Below are positions 1-9,018 of a stretch of 64,000 bases of DNA, one piece after another. The first letter of the stretch is position 1, and each line of letters opens with the position of its first letter. Made by a program: the position numbers and the translations under genes. Source of the DNA: Pseudomonas sp. ABC1 (GTDB lineage Bacteria > Pseudomonadota > Gammaproteobacteria > Pseudomonadales > Pseudomonadaceae); assembly GCF_013395055.1 (NCBI RefSeq), contig NZ_CP058349.1:1054001-1118000 (forward strand). The letters run 5' to 3'. The notes below the pieces were generated by a model that was not told the DNA's origin, ran no database searches, and was given only the letters and a program-made list of their open reading frames with translations.

Positions 1-1732
1 CCGCCAGGAAGCGCGGAGAACCCAGCAGGGCCTTTTGCCCTTCGACAGTCGCGGTCAGGCCGCGGCCTGGCTGGGCCTGGAAATCACTGACAGCGACGGC
101 GGCCACCGAACGGCTGCTGGCATGCTCGACCAGCGCCCGCGCCAGCGGATGCTCGGAGTCGCGTTCCAAACCCAGCGCCAGCGCCAGCAGACGCTCCGGC
201 GAAACACCCTCGGCCGGCAACAGGTCACTGACCGAAGGCCGTCCTTCGGTCAGCGTCCCGGTCTTGTCCACCACCAGCGTCTTCAATTGCTGCGCACGCT
301 CCAGCGCGTCGACATTACGGAACAGGATACCGTTGCGCGCGCCCTGGCCCGTGCCGACCATGATCGCCGTAGGTGTCGCCAGCCCCAGGGCACAGGGGCA
401 GGCAATGACCAGGACGGCGACCGCACTGACCAGGCTCGGGGTGAAAGCGCCGGTCAGCCACCAGCCGAGCAGGAAAGTCAGCACACTGATGGCCACCACC
501 ACCGGCACGAACACCGCCGACACCTTGTCCGCCAGGCGCTGCACGCTGGCCTTGGAACCCTGGGCCTGCTCGACCAGGCGAACGATACGCGCCAGGGCGG
601 TATCGCTGCCGACACCGCTGGCCTTCACGCGCAACGCGCCATTGTGGTTGAGCGTGGCGGCGAACACCTTGTCACCTTCGCCCTTGAGCACCGGGACGCT
701 CTCGCCGGTCAGCATCGACTCGTTGATCTCGGAAGCGCCTTCCAGCACCAGGCCATCCAGCGGAATGCTCTCGCCAGGGCGGACCACGAAGATATCGCCG
801 ACCCGCAGGCTGGCCACGGCACGGTCCTGCAACGCACCGTCCACCTCGACATGGGCGATCTGCGGCTGCAACCCGAGCAGCCCCTCGATGGCCGCGCCGG
901 TCTTGGCCTTGGCCCGCGCTTCGAGCAACTTGCCCAGCAGCACCAGCGTGATGATCGCGGCACTGGCCTCGAAGTAGACATGGCCGTGATGATCACCCGC
1001 CAGGATCACCACGACGCTGTACAGGTAGGCGACGCTGGTGCCCAGGGCGACCAGTACGTCCATATTGGCCGAACCGCCGCGCAAGGCGTTCCAGGCATTG
1101 CGGTAGAAGTGCCGGCCACAGAAAAACTGCACCGGTGTCGCCAGCGCCCATTGCAGCCAGCGCGGCACCGCCTCGTGATAGCCCATGAACATGGCGACCA
1201 TTTCGATCATCAGCGGCAGCGTCAGCAGCGCAGCCAGTCCGAACTGCCAGCGCAGGGACTGCCACTCCTGCTGCTTGCGCTGCTTGGCGGCATCCCGCGC
1301 GGCATCGTCCACGACGCTGGCGGAAAAACCCGCCTTCTCGATACGCGCGACCAGCCCGTCGACCTCGGCCAACCCCGGCTGGTACTCGACATGGGCACGC
1401 TCGGCCGCGAAGTTCACCGTGGCGCTGACACCTTCCTGCGCATTCAGCACTTTTTCTATGCGTGCGGCACAGGCCGCGCAGCTCATGCCACCGACGGCCA
1501 GCTCGACGCGCTCGGGAACGACCTCGAAGCCGCTCTTGCGTACGGCGGCAATCACCTCGCCGGCCTGTGTCTGCTCGCCGGACAACTCGACCTGGGCTTT
1601 CTCAGTCGCGAAATTGACGTTTGCCGCGACCCCCGGCAGGCGGTTCAATACACGCTCGATACGACTGGCACAGGCAGCGCAGGTCATGCCACCGATGGGA
1701 AAACTGATGATTCTTGGCTGCTGAGAAGACAT
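1..1732 (-). CDS. copA: Copper-translocating P1B-type ATPase, partial
   Basis: Inner-membrane ATPase that exports Cu(I) from the cytoplasm. The window holds the first 577 residues; the C-terminal part of the P/N domains and the last membrane helices lie beyond position 1. Visible in order: two heavy-metal-associated domains with GMTCAAC (Cys18/Cys21) and GMSCAAC (Cys85/Cys88), membrane helices from about residue 160, the TGES actuator loop near 342-345, the intramembrane CPC metal site at 445-447, the DKTGT phosphorylation motif at 489-493 and the SEHPL motif with His529. CPC plus SEHP indicates Cu(I)/Ag(I) specificity (family knowledge). The start at 1732 is the first ATG before the first HMA domain. 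It diverges from the receptor at 2016, and the region between them carries repeats that look like metal-sensor operators. Confidence 0.97.
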   Translation of the reverse strand, partial: MSSQQPRIISFPIGGMTCAACASRIERVLNRLPGVAANVNFATEKAQVELSGEQTQAGEVIAAVRKSGFEVVPERVELAVGGMSCAACAARIEKVLNAQEGVSATVNFAAERAHVEYQPGLAEVDGLVARIEKAGFSASVVDDAARDAAKQRKQQEWQSLRWQFGLAALLTLPLMIEMVAMFMGYHEAVPRWLQWALATPVQFFCGRHFYRNAWNALRGGSANMDVLVALGTSVAYLYSVVVILAGDHHGHVYFEASAAIITLVLLGKLLEARAKAKTGAAIEGLLGLQPQIAHVEVDGALQDRAVASLRVGDIFVVRPGESIPLDGLVLEGASEINESMLTGESVPVLKGEGDKVFAATLNHNGALRVKASGVGSDTALARIVRLVEQAQGSKASVQRLADKVSAVFVPVVVAISVLTFLLGWWLTGAFTPSLVSAVAVLVIACPCALGLATPTAIMVGTGQGARNGILFRNVDALERAQQLKTLVVDKTGTLTEGRPSVSDLLPAEGVSPERLLALALGLERDSEHPLARALVEHASSRSVAAVAVSDFQAQPGRGLTATVEGQKALLGSPRFLA

Positions 1733-1763
1733 GCGGACGCTTCCATTGACTGACACGACGATC

Positions 1764-1780
1764 ATACCCATGCAGGGTAT
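1764..1780. promoter_or_regulatory. CsoR-type operator candidate 1 (ATACCC-N5-GGGTAT)
   Basis: A perfect 6+6 inverted repeat ATACCC/GGGTAT with a 5-base spacer, 32 bases upstream of the copA start. A TATGAT sequence on the minus strand (1766-1761), usable as the copA -10 box, overlaps its edge, so a bound protein could block the copA promoter. Inverted repeats of this kind are typical of the CsoR/RcnR copper and nickel sensor family rather than CueR. That assignment is inference, as no such regulator gene is in the window. Confidence 0.6.
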
Positions 1781-1787
1781 TTTTGAA

Positions 1788-1804
1788 ATACCCACACGGG
1801 GTAT
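1788..1804. promoter_or_regulatory. CsoR-type operator candidate 2 (ATACCC-N5-GGGTAT)
   Basis: A second perfect ATACCC/GGGTAT inverted repeat with the same 5-base spacer. Its centre is 24 bases from that of the first copy. Two identical half-site pairs in the copA/receptor divergent region make chance unlikely. Confidence 0.6.
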
Positions 1805-2015
1805 AAAAAATAAAATCAGCGATTCATCAAATAAAAAACACAACGAATTCAACATGTTACATTTTGATAGAATTTTTATAACTTCAGATATATCAAAATA
1901 ATCTTTTAAGAACTTTTTTCAACGCTCCTAACATCCACGCCACTGACCAGCCACAGAATCTGGCGGAAGTACTCCATTCTCACCGTTTTTCGGATTCATT
2001 CCCGTGGGGGAAACC
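1805..2015. promoter_or_regulatory. AT-rich divergent promoter region
   Basis: About 200 bases that are far richer in A and T than the flanking genes. They contain an 8+8 perfect inverted repeat TTTTGATA (1862-1869) / TATCAAAA (1891-1898) with a 21-base spacer. The region must hold the promoter of the receptor at 2016; a ribosome-binding stretch GGGGGA lies at 2006-2011. No single -35/-10 pair stands out. Confidence 0.45.
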
Positions 2016-4217
2016 ATGTGCAAACGTCACGCTCATAAGCATACCCATACCCGGTATACAAAGATCAGCCAGGCAATCAGCCTGGGCGCCCTGTTCGGCC
2101 TCTCCGGACAGCTCCTGGCAGACGGCCAGTCAGTCGAAAAAGAAACCGCCGAACTGCAGACGATCACCGTATGGGGCCAGTCGCTCACGGAAGACAGCGA
2201 TGCCTACCGTGCGGAAAAGAGCACCGTCGCCAGCAAACTGCCCGTGTCACTCAAGGAAATCCCGCAATCCGTCTCGGTGGTGACACGCCAGCGCATCGAA
2301 GACCAGAACCTCAATACCCTCGAAGACGCTCTGCGCTGGGTGCCCGGCGTCACCGTGATACCCAACGATACCGCCCAGAGCCAGTATTGGGCGCGCGGTT
2401 ACGGACTCAACGTCAGCATCGACGGCGTACCCAGCACTGCCGGCCTGAGCGGCGCGGAACAGTTCGACCTGGCGGTGTACGACCGTGTCGAAGTCCTGCG
2501 CGGCCCTGCCGGCGTCCTGCAAGGCAGCGGCGACCTCGGCGGCACGGTCAACGTGGTGACCAAGAAGCCGCGTAGCCAGTTCGGCCTGAATGGCACCATC
2601 AGCACCGGCAGTTGGGACAACCACCGTGGCGAGCTGGATGTGACCGGCCCGCTGGACGCCAATGGCCGTCTGCGCGGACGCTTCGTCGGCGTTGGCCAGG
2701 ATCGCGACTTCTATTACGACCGCACCCACCAGCGCAAATGGGTCGGCTATGGGGTACTGGAGTTCGACGCCACCGACGACCTGACCCTGTCGCTGAGCCA
2801 CACCCAGCAGGACAACGACATCGACGTGCCATTCGCCGGCCTGCCGGTCAGCGCGCCAGGCGGGGCCGCCGGACGCCTGCTGGATGTCTCCCGCTCGACC
2901 AACCCCTACCCGGACTGGAGCTACAGCCGCGCCCATACAAAGGAAACCGTGCTGGCCGCCGAGCAGCGCTTCGCCAATGACTGGAGCCTGACCGCCAAGC
3001 TGCGCTACCTGACCCAGGACAGCGAGTGGAAGGATGCCGTCCCCGGAGGCGCAGGCGTCAACCTGAACAACAACACGTTCAGCTACGTTTTCCTGCGCGA
3101 ATACGACGGCGAGTCGCGCCGCCGCGCCGCCGATCTCTATGCCTCCGGCCCGTTCCAACTGCTCGGCCGCGAACACCATGCGCTGATCGGCTACAACCAG
3201 GACGACTACCGCGTACGCTCCAGCGATACCTGGGGCTCCAACCGCAGCGCATCGAGCCTGGTGGGCAGCGCGGCCAGCGGCCTCGACCTGTCCAACCCAA
3301 ACCTCGCGGAACCCAACCTAATCCGTAACCGCGGCTCGGAGCGCCTGACCGAACAGAGCGGCGTCTACGGCCAGGTCCGCCTGCGCGTACTGGACCCGTT
3401 GACCCTGGTCGCAGGGGGTCGCTTCACCAACTATGACTACAAGAGCCGCAACCGTGCGCCTTCCACCCCTGGTGCCTGGAGCAAGGGCGAGTCGAGCAAC
3501 GACGAATTCACCCCTTATGGCGGACTGGTCTACGAAGTGACGCCAGAGGTGTCGCTCTACACCAGCTACTCGGACATCTTCATCCCGCAGGACTACGAGA
3601 AAGCAGGCGGAGGCACCCTGGAGCCACGGGTAGGCAAGCAATACGAAGTCGGCATCAAGACCAGCTTCTTCGACGATGCCCTGAACGCCTCGCTCGCCGC
3701 CTTCCGCATCCGCGACGAAAACCGCCCCTTCGAAGACCCGAATGATCCGAGTTACTACATCGCGGCTGGAGAGGTCGAGAGCAGTGGCTGGGAGCTGGAC
3801 GTCAGTGGTCGCCCGTTGCCGGGCTGGGATCTCAGCGCGGGCTATACCCACCTGAAAACACGCTACCTCAGCGACGACAGCAACATCGGACAGTTCAGCC
3901 ACTCCTCGCCCAAGCACAGCTTCAAGCTGTGGAGCCACTACCGCGTCCAGGACGGCCTGTTCAAGGGGCTGGCACTGGGCGGCGGCGTGCAGGCCACCAG
4001 CGCCTACGGCAGCGACCGCTTCGCCTCGGACCGCGAACAGAGCGGCTATGCCCTCGCCAGCGCGGTGGCCAGCTATGCGTTGAACGAACACGCCACCCTG
4101 GCGCTGAATGGCGAAAACCTCACGGACCGCAAGTACTATGTCAGCCTTGGCAACAACACCTACAACACCTACGGAGACCCGCGCAACTTCACCCTGTCGC
4201 TGCGCCTGAAGTACTGA
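2016..4217 (+). CDS. TonB-dependent siderophore-type outer-membrane receptor
   Basis: Outer-membrane active transporter of 733 residues, close to the FhuE/FpvA class in length and motifs. A signal peptide is followed by a plug domain (PQSVSVV, DALRWVPGV and VEVLRGPAGVLQGSGDLGG segments) and a beta-barrel ending in LRLKY with the terminal aromatic. There is no N-terminal signalling domain, so it is not an FpvA-type sensor. The start ATG at 2016 follows GGGGGA; an in-frame GTG at 2004 is possible. The n-region of the signal peptide is unusual, with four histidines alternating (H5, H7, H9, H11) after Cys2. Divergence from copA and shared repeats suggest metal-linked regulation, perhaps copper; the ligand is unknown. 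The SbmA-like ABC gene follows after 56 bases and is probably co-transcribed. Confidence 0.92.
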   Translation: MCKRHAHKHTHTRYTKISQAISLGALFGLSGQLLADGQSVEKETAELQTITVWGQSLTEDSDAYRAEKSTVASKLPVSLKEIPQSVSVVTRQRIEDQNLNTLEDALRWVPGVTVIPNDTAQSQYWARGYGLNVSIDGVPSTAGLSGAEQFDLAVYDRVEVLRGPAGVLQGSGDLGGTVNVVTKKPRSQFGLNGTISTGSWDNHRGELDVTGPLDANGRLRGRFVGVGQDRDFYYDRTHQRKWVGYGVLEFDATDDLTLSLSHTQQDNDIDVPFAGLPVSAPGGAAGRLLDVSRSTNPYPDWSYSRAHTKETVLAAEQRFANDWSLTAKLRYLTQDSEWKDAVPGGAGVNLNNNTFSYVFLREYDGESRRRAADLYASGPFQLLGREHHALIGYNQDDYRVRSSDTWGSNRSASSLVGSAASGLDLSNPNLAEPNLIRNRGSERLTEQSGVYGQVRLRVLDPLTLVAGGRFTNYDYKSRNRAPSTPGAWSKGESSNDEFTPYGGLVYEVTPEVSLYTSYSDIFIPQDYEKAGGGTLEPRVGKQYEVGIKTSFFDDALNASLAAFRIRDENRPFEDPNDPSYYIAAGEVESSGWELDVSGRPLPGWDLSAGYTHLKTRYLSDDSNIGQFSHSSPKHSFKLWSHYRVQDGLFKGLALGGGVQATSAYGSDRFASDREQSGYALASAVASYALNEHATLALNGENLTDRKYYVSLGNNTYNTYGDPRNFTLSLRLKY
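2041..2057. promoter_or_regulatory. Third ATACCC-type repeat, inside the receptor gene start
   Basis: ATACCC-N5-CGGTAT, one mismatch from the two upstream copies and with the same 5-base spacer, lies 25 bases inside the receptor reading frame. It also encodes the His-Thr-His-Thr-Arg-Tyr stretch of the signal peptide, so the resemblance could come from coding alone. Confidence 0.3.
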
Positions 4218-4273
4218 GTCGCAGGGTGCGCCACGCGCGCCCTGTCCTACCGCCCTCCTGACCGAAACCCACC

Positions 4274-5932
4274 ATGAAAACCACAGCATCCCCCTGGCAA
4301 TTGATCCGCCCCTACTGGTCGTCGGCAGAAAAGTGGCGAGCCTGGGGGCTGCTGGCGCTGATCATCGGCCTGGACCTGGGAACGGTCTACAGCGCGGTAC
4401 AGATCAGTACCTGGCAAAAAAGCTTCTTCGACGCCCTGTCCGAATACCAGCGCGAGCTCATCTCGCCGCTGATGTGGCGCCTGGCGGGGCTGATCATCCT
4501 GAGCACCCTCTGCGCGACCTTCAGCATCTTCTTTCGCCAGTTGCTGGAAATACGCTGGCGCAGCTGGCTGACCGAGGATTACCTCGCACGCTGGACGAGC
4601 GAACATGCCTACCAGCGCATCGAATCGGCCAGGCTGGCGGACAACCCGGACCAGCGTATCGCCGAAGACCTCGCACTGCTGGCAGGCAAGACCCTCGAAC
4701 TCGGCCTCGGGCTGCTGAAGAACCTGGTCAACGCGGTGTCCTTCGCCATCATTCTCTGGGGACTCTCCGGCAGCCTGCCACTGAGCGCCATCGGCCTCGA
4801 TATCGAACTGCCCGGCTACATGCTCTGGGCGGCCATTATCTATGCCCTGTTCGGCTCCTGGCTGATGGAGAAGATCGGCAAGCCGATGGTCGGTCTGGAT
4901 TATCGCCAGCAACAGTACGAAGCAGACTTCCGCTACCTGCTGGTGCGCATGCGCGAGAACGCGGAGCAGATCGCCTTCTACCGGGGCGAAACGGTCGAAC
5001 ACAACCGCCTGCGCACCGCCTTCCACGTCATACGCCAGAACTGGCGAGGGCTGATGACCTACACCAAGCGCGTCGCCTTCACCGAATCGGTCTATATAGA
5101 GGTCGGCTCCATCCTCCCCTACCTGATCGCCATCCCGCGCTATTTCGCCAAACAGATCACCATCGGCGGCGTGATGCAGCTCAGCGTCGGTTTCGCTCGT
5201 CTGCGCACCGCCTTGTCCTGGTTCCTGTTCAACTACAAGGAACTGGCCCTGCTGCGCTCGGCCCTGCGCCGTCTCGACGAACTCGATCACGTGCTGCGCC
5301 AGCCCGCCACGTCAGGTATCAGCCTGGAACAGCATGCGAGCGACAGCCTGAGCACCCGCTCGCTGCACTTGCAGCGCCCGGACGGCTCACCGCTCAGCAG
5401 CATTCGCGACATCGACGTACGCCCCGGCGAGCGCTGGCTGGTGCGCGGCCCGTCGGGCATCGGCAAGTCGACGCTGCTGCGCGCCCTGGCCGGGCTCTGG
5501 CCCCATGGCGACGGGCAGGTCCAGTTGCCACGCGGCAGTCAACTGTTCCTGCCGCAGAAAAGCTACCTGCCACCCGGCAGCCTGAAGGATGCACTGTGCT
5601 ACCCCGCCGCCGCTGACACGTTCAACGATGCCCAGTGCTCGCGGGCACTGGAGCTGGTGCAACTGCCGCAGTACGTGGCGCAGTTGCATGAGCGCGATCA
5701 CTGGGAGAAACGCCTGTCACCCGGCGAACAGCAGCGCCTGGCTTTCGCCCGCGTACTGCTGCACAAGCCCGACTACCTGTTCCTCGACGAAGCCACCTCG
5801 GCACTGGATACACAGAACGAAGACAACCTCTACCACCTGCTCGACGAGCACCTGCCCATGACCGCCGTGGTCAGCGTGGCCCACCATGCCAGCCTGGAGC
5901 GCTACCACCCGCAGCGGCTGGATATGGGTTAA
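4274..5932 (+). CDS. ABC transporter, fused permease and ATPase (SbmA/BacA/YddA-like)
   Basis: Inner-membrane protein of 552 residues. The N-terminal half has the SbmA/BacA-type membrane domain (about six hydrophobic segments, residues 20-320) and the C-terminal half a nucleotide-binding domain with Walker A GPSGIGKST (near 395-403), signature LSPGEQQ and Walker B YLFLDEATSALD. Relatives of this full-length type include YddA and mycobacterial Rv1819c, which take up peptides, cobalamin or other hydrophilic compounds (family knowledge). The gene follows the TonB receptor closely, so the two could form an outer- and inner-membrane uptake route for one ligand (inference). No periplasmic binding protein is adjacent, as usual for this family. 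Confidence 0.9.
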   Translation: MKTTASPWQLIRPYWSSAEKWRAWGLLALIIGLDLGTVYSAVQISTWQKSFFDALSEYQRELISPLMWRLAGLIILSTLCATFSIFFRQLLEIRWRSWLTEDYLARWTSEHAYQRIESARLADNPDQRIAEDLALLAGKTLELGLGLLKNLVNAVSFAIILWGLSGSLPLSAIGLDIELPGYMLWAAIIYALFGSWLMEKIGKPMVGLDYRQQQYEADFRYLLVRMRENAEQIAFYRGETVEHNRLRTAFHVIRQNWRGLMTYTKRVAFTESVYIEVGSILPYLIAIPRYFAKQITIGGVMQLSVGFARLRTALSWFLFNYKELALLRSALRRLDELDHVLRQPATSGISLEQHASDSLSTRSLHLQRPDGSPLSSIRDIDVRPGERWLVRGPSGIGKSTLLRALAGLWPHGDGQVQLPRGSQLFLPQKSYLPPGSLKDALCYPAAADTFNDAQCSRALELVQLPQYVAQLHERDHWEKRLSPGEQQRLAFARVLLHKPDYLFLDEATSALDTQNEDNLYHLLDEHLPMTAVVSVAHHASLERYHPQRLDMG

Positions 5933-6038
5933 TGTCGTGGGCTGCTCGGCACAGCATCTGGAGGGCGCGTCGGTGCGCGCGGCGCACCCTACCTTGATGA
6001 GAACCCGCTTCCCTGAACACCGCTCGACCGGAGCCCTT

Positions 6039-6884
6039 ATGTCCCTCGCCGTTATCCAGATGACCACCCAGGCCGATGTCCTGGCCAATCTCGTCGAGGC
6101 CCGCCGACTGCTGGAGCAGGCCGCGACGGACGGTGCGCAGCTGGTCGTGCTGCCGGAAAACTTCGCCGCCATGGGCCACCCTGACATGCCGGCGCTGGCC
6201 CGGGCCGAAGCACAGGGCCAGGGACCGATCCTGCCCTGGTTGAAACGCAGCGCCCGCGACCTCAAGTTATGGATAGTCGCCGGCACCTTGCCGCTGCCGC
6301 CGGACGGTCAACCACAGGGCAAGCCCAACGCCTGCTCGCTGCTGATCGACGAACACGGCGAACGGGTGGCGCGCTATGACAAGCTGCACCTGTTCGATGT
6401 GGATGTGCAGGATGCGCGCGGCCGCTACCGGGAGTCCGATGACTACGCCGCCGGGCATGAACTGGTACTGGCGGACACCCCATACGGGCGCCTGGGCATG
6501 ACGGTCTGTTACGATTTGCGCTTTCCCGAACTGTATACGGCGTTGCGCCTGGCGGGCGCCGAACTGATCAGCGCCCCTGCCGCCTTCACTGCGCTGACGG
6601 GAGCGGCCCACTGGCAGACGCTGGTCCGCGCGCGGGCGCTGGAAACACAATGCTATGTGCTGGCCGCTGCCCAGGGCGGAGAACATCCCGGCGGACGCCA
6701 GACCTACGGTCACGCCGCCATCATCGACCCATGGGGGCGCACGCTGGGCGAACTGGAACAGGCGCCCGGTGTAGTGCTGGCCCGGCGCGACAGCGCCGAG
6801 CAGGACAGTATTCGCCAACGCATGCCGGTGATGGCGCACCGACGATTTTCCGTGCCGCGCATCGACGCGGCCACCCAGGAGTGA
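6039..6884 (+). CDS. Carbon-nitrogen hydrolase (nitrilase superfamily)
   Basis: Cytoplasmic amidase-type enzyme of 281 residues. The Glu-Lys-Cys triad is visible as Glu40 (VVLPENF), Lys115 (YDKLHLFDVDV) and Cys157 (VCYDLRFPELY). The sequence resembles the Nit1/YbeM branch, whose members repair deaminated glutathione; that function is inferred. The start ATG at 6039 gives the conserved N-terminus SLAVIQMTT. The stop is two bases before the tldD ATG, so the two are probably co-transcribed, as in other Pseudomonas. Confidence 0.93.
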   Translation: MSLAVIQMTTQADVLANLVEARRLLEQAATDGAQLVVLPENFAAMGHPDMPALARAEAQGQGPILPWLKRSARDLKLWIVAGTLPLPPDGQPQGKPNACSLLIDEHGERVARYDKLHLFDVDVQDARGRYRESDDYAAGHELVLADTPYGRLGMTVCYDLRFPELYTALRLAGAELISAPAAFTALTGAAHWQTLVRARALETQCYVLAAAQGGEHPGGRQTYGHAAIIDPWGRTLGELEQAPGVVLARRDSAEQDSIRQRMPVMAHRRFSVPRIDAATQE

Positions 6885-6886
6885 AT

Positions 6887-8329
6887 ATGAGTGAGTTGTT
6901 AGTCCCCGTTGCCAACCGCCTGCTGACCCCAGGCAGCCTGGCGCTCGATGACCTGCCAGGGCTACTCGGCCACCTGGCCGGCCCCGGTATCGATGCCGCC
7001 GACCTGTACTTCCAGGATCAGGTCAGCGAGTCGTGGGTGCTGGAGGACGGTATCGTCAAGGAAGGCAGCTTCCACCTGGAGCAAGGCGTCGGCGTGCGCG
7101 CCCTGTCCGGCGAGAAAACCGGCTTCGCCTACAGCAACGCGATCACCGCCGACGCCCTGCGCCAGGCCGCCCAGGCCGCCCGCTCCATTGCCCGCAGCGG
7201 GCAGTCGCAGCAGGTCGGCCTGACCCAGCGCCCATCGTTCACCTCGCTGTACGGCATGGAAAACCCGCTGGACGACCTGGGCCGTGCCGAGAAAGTGGAG
7301 CTGCTCAAACGCATCGACGCCGCCACCCGTGCACTCGATCCACGTATCAAGCAGGTTTCCGTGAGCCTGCTGGGCGTCTGGGAACATATCCTGGTGGCGG
7401 GCCTGGATGGCGTACTGGCCGCCGATATCCGCCCACTGGTGCGCTTCAATGTCAGCGTCATCGTCGAGCAGAACGGCCGCCGCGAACGTGGCGGCCAGGG
7501 CGGCGGTGGCCGCACCGGCTATGCCTGGTTCCTCGCCGAGGACCGTGCCATGGGCTATGCCCGCGAGGCCCTGCGCCAGGCGCTGGTCAACCTCGACGCG
7601 CAACCGGCGCCGGCCGGCACCCTTCCGGTAGTGATGGGCCCAGGCTGGTCCGGCGTGCTGCTGCACGAAGCGGTCGGCCATGGCCTGGAGGGCGACTTCA
7701 ACCGCAAGGGCCATTCCGCCTACAGCGGCAAGGTTGGTCAACAAGTCGCTTCCAGCCTGTGCACCATCGTCGACGATGGCACCCTGGCGGGTCGACGCGG
7801 TTCGCTCAGCGTCGATGACGAAGGCACCCCGACCCAGTGCACCACGCTGATCGAGAACGGCGTACTCAAGGGCTATATCCAGGATCGCCTGAACGCGCGC
7901 CTGATGGGCGTGGCACCGACCGGCAACGGTCGCCGCGAGTCCTACGCGCACCTGCCCATGCCACGCATGACCAACACCTACATGCTGGCCGGGGAAAGCG
8001 ACCCGGAGGAAATCATCCGCTCGGTGCAGAAAGGCATCTACTGCGCCAACCTCGGCGGCGGCCAGGTGGACATCACCAGCGGCAAGTTCGTCTTCTCCAC
8101 CAGCGAGGCCTACCTGATCGAGAATGGCCGCATCACCGCTCCGGTCAAGGGCGCCACCTTGATCGGCAACGGCCCGGAGGCGATGAGCCGGGTGTCGATG
8201 GTCGGCAACGATCTGTCGCTGGATGCCGGCGTCGGCACCTGTGGCAAGGACGGGCAGTCGGTACCGGTAGGGGTCGGCCAGCCGACGCTGAAGATCGATG
8301 CGATCACGGTGGGAGGCACTGGCGCGTAG
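6887..8329 (+). CDS. tldD: Metalloprotease subunit TldD
   Basis: Subunit of the heterodimeric TldD/TldE (PmbA) zinc protease, which degrades unfolded peptides such as CcdA and matures microcin B17 (family knowledge). It has 480 residues, the usual length. The zinc and catalytic motif HEAVGH is at 260-265, followed by the conserved EGDFNRKGHSAYSG stretch, and the glycine-rich C-terminal domain is complete. The ATG is placed by its tight spacing behind the nitrilase stop. The partner pmbA is at 9019, beyond the oppositely oriented darP. Confidence 0.97.
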   Translation: MSELLVPVANRLLTPGSLALDDLPGLLGHLAGPGIDAADLYFQDQVSESWVLEDGIVKEGSFHLEQGVGVRALSGEKTGFAYSNAITADALRQAAQAARSIARSGQSQQVGLTQRPSFTSLYGMENPLDDLGRAEKVELLKRIDAATRALDPRIKQVSVSLLGVWEHILVAGLDGVLAADIRPLVRFNVSVIVEQNGRRERGGQGGGGRTGYAWFLAEDRAMGYAREALRQALVNLDAQPAPAGTLPVVMGPGWSGVLLHEAVGHGLEGDFNRKGHSAYSGKVGQQVASSLCTIVDDGTLAGRRGSLSVDDEGTPTQCTTLIENGVLKGYIQDRLNARLMGVAPTGNGRRESYAHLPMPRMTNTYMLAGESDPEEIIRSVQKGIYCANLGGGQVDITSGKFVFSTSEAYLIENGRITAPVKGATLIGNGPEAMSRVSMVGNDLSLDAGVGTCGKDGQSVPVGVGQPTLKIDAITVGGTGA

Positions 8330-8337
8330 CGCCAACG

Positions 8338-8384
8338 GGCTACAGGCAAGAGCAGTTCTACACCTGTAGCCTGTAGCGGTTTTT
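8338..8384 (+). terminator. Probable intrinsic terminator of tldD
   Basis: The 9-base arms GGCTACAGG (8338-8346) and CCTGTAGCC (8363-8371) form a stem with a 16-base loop, followed by a short T-run at 8380-8384. The T-run overlaps the darP stop codon on the other strand. The loop is long, so efficiency is uncertain. Confidence 0.45.
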
Positions 8385-8904
8385 ACTTCAGGCCGCGCTG
8401 TACTTCATCCAGTTCGCGGATGTATTTGAAGATTTTACGGGCGGCGGCCGGGGGTTTGTTACGCGCGGCTTCGTGCTGGGCATGGCGGACCAGGCTGCGC
8501 AGGTGCTGACGGTCGGTTTCGGGGAACTCGTTGACGAAAGCCTCAAGGTCATCGTCACCACCGCCCACCAGCCGGTCGCGCCAGCGCTCCAGGGCGTGGA
8601 AACGCTCGTTGTACTGCCGGGTCGAGGCATCCACCTGCTCGATCAGCGCCAGGATGGCGTCGATATCCTGGTCGCGCATCAGCTTGCCGATGTACTGGCG
8701 ATGGCGTTTGCTGGCGATGTGCGCGGTGTGCTTGGACGCGTCCTGCAAGGCCTTGCGCAGTGCGTCGGTCAGCGGCAGACGGTCGAGCAGTTCGGGCTTG
8801 AGCGTGGTCAGGCGTTCGCCGAGGTCCTGCAGGGCATGCAGCTCGCGTTTGACCTGGGATTTGCTTTTTTCGCCGAAATCGTCGGCGTCGGAATAATCAG
8901 GCAT
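8383..8904 (-). CDS. darP: Dual-action ribosome maturation protein DarP (YjgA)
   Basis: Small, highly charged 173-residue protein that associates with 50S ribosomal precursors in late large-subunit assembly (family knowledge). The sequence begins MPDYSD, then KSKSQVKRELHALQDLGERL, which is diagnostic for the family, and ends with KIFKYIREL. In-frame upstream codons exist, but the chosen ATG gives the family length. It is convergent with tldD and divergent from pmbA, the usual Pseudomonas arrangement. Confidence 0.95.
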   Translation of the reverse strand: MPDYSDADDFGEKSKSQVKRELHALQDLGERLTTLKPELLDRLPLTDALRKALQDASKHTAHIASKRHRQYIGKLMRDQDIDAILALIEQVDASTRQYNERFHALERWRDRLVGGGDDDLEAFVNEFPETDRQHLRSLVRHAQHEAARNKPPAAARKIFKYIRELDEVQRGLK

Positions 8905-9018
8905 GGGGCGGGTCCAGAGGGAAACGCCGCCATGATAACAGCAGCGACAAGCTGCGAGCTGCATGCGACGGGGCAAGAACCGGCCGGTCGCTCGCAGCTT
9001 CCAGGAATTGGAGTGTTT

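Noticed and set aside
35..1753. Long open frame on the plus strand across the first 1.7 kb
   Set aside because: It is antisense to copA, whose minus-strand translation has all P1B-ATPase motifs; the plus frame is Arg/Gln/His-rich and matches no family.
2041..2057. Third CsoR-type operator as a firm regulatory site
   Set aside because: Kept only as a weak candidate: it lies in codons for a His/Thr-rich signal peptide and has one mismatch.
3318..5290. Long minus-strand frames across the receptor and the ABC gene
   Set aside because: Shadows of well-supported plus-strand genes; composition is that of antisense GC-rich DNA.
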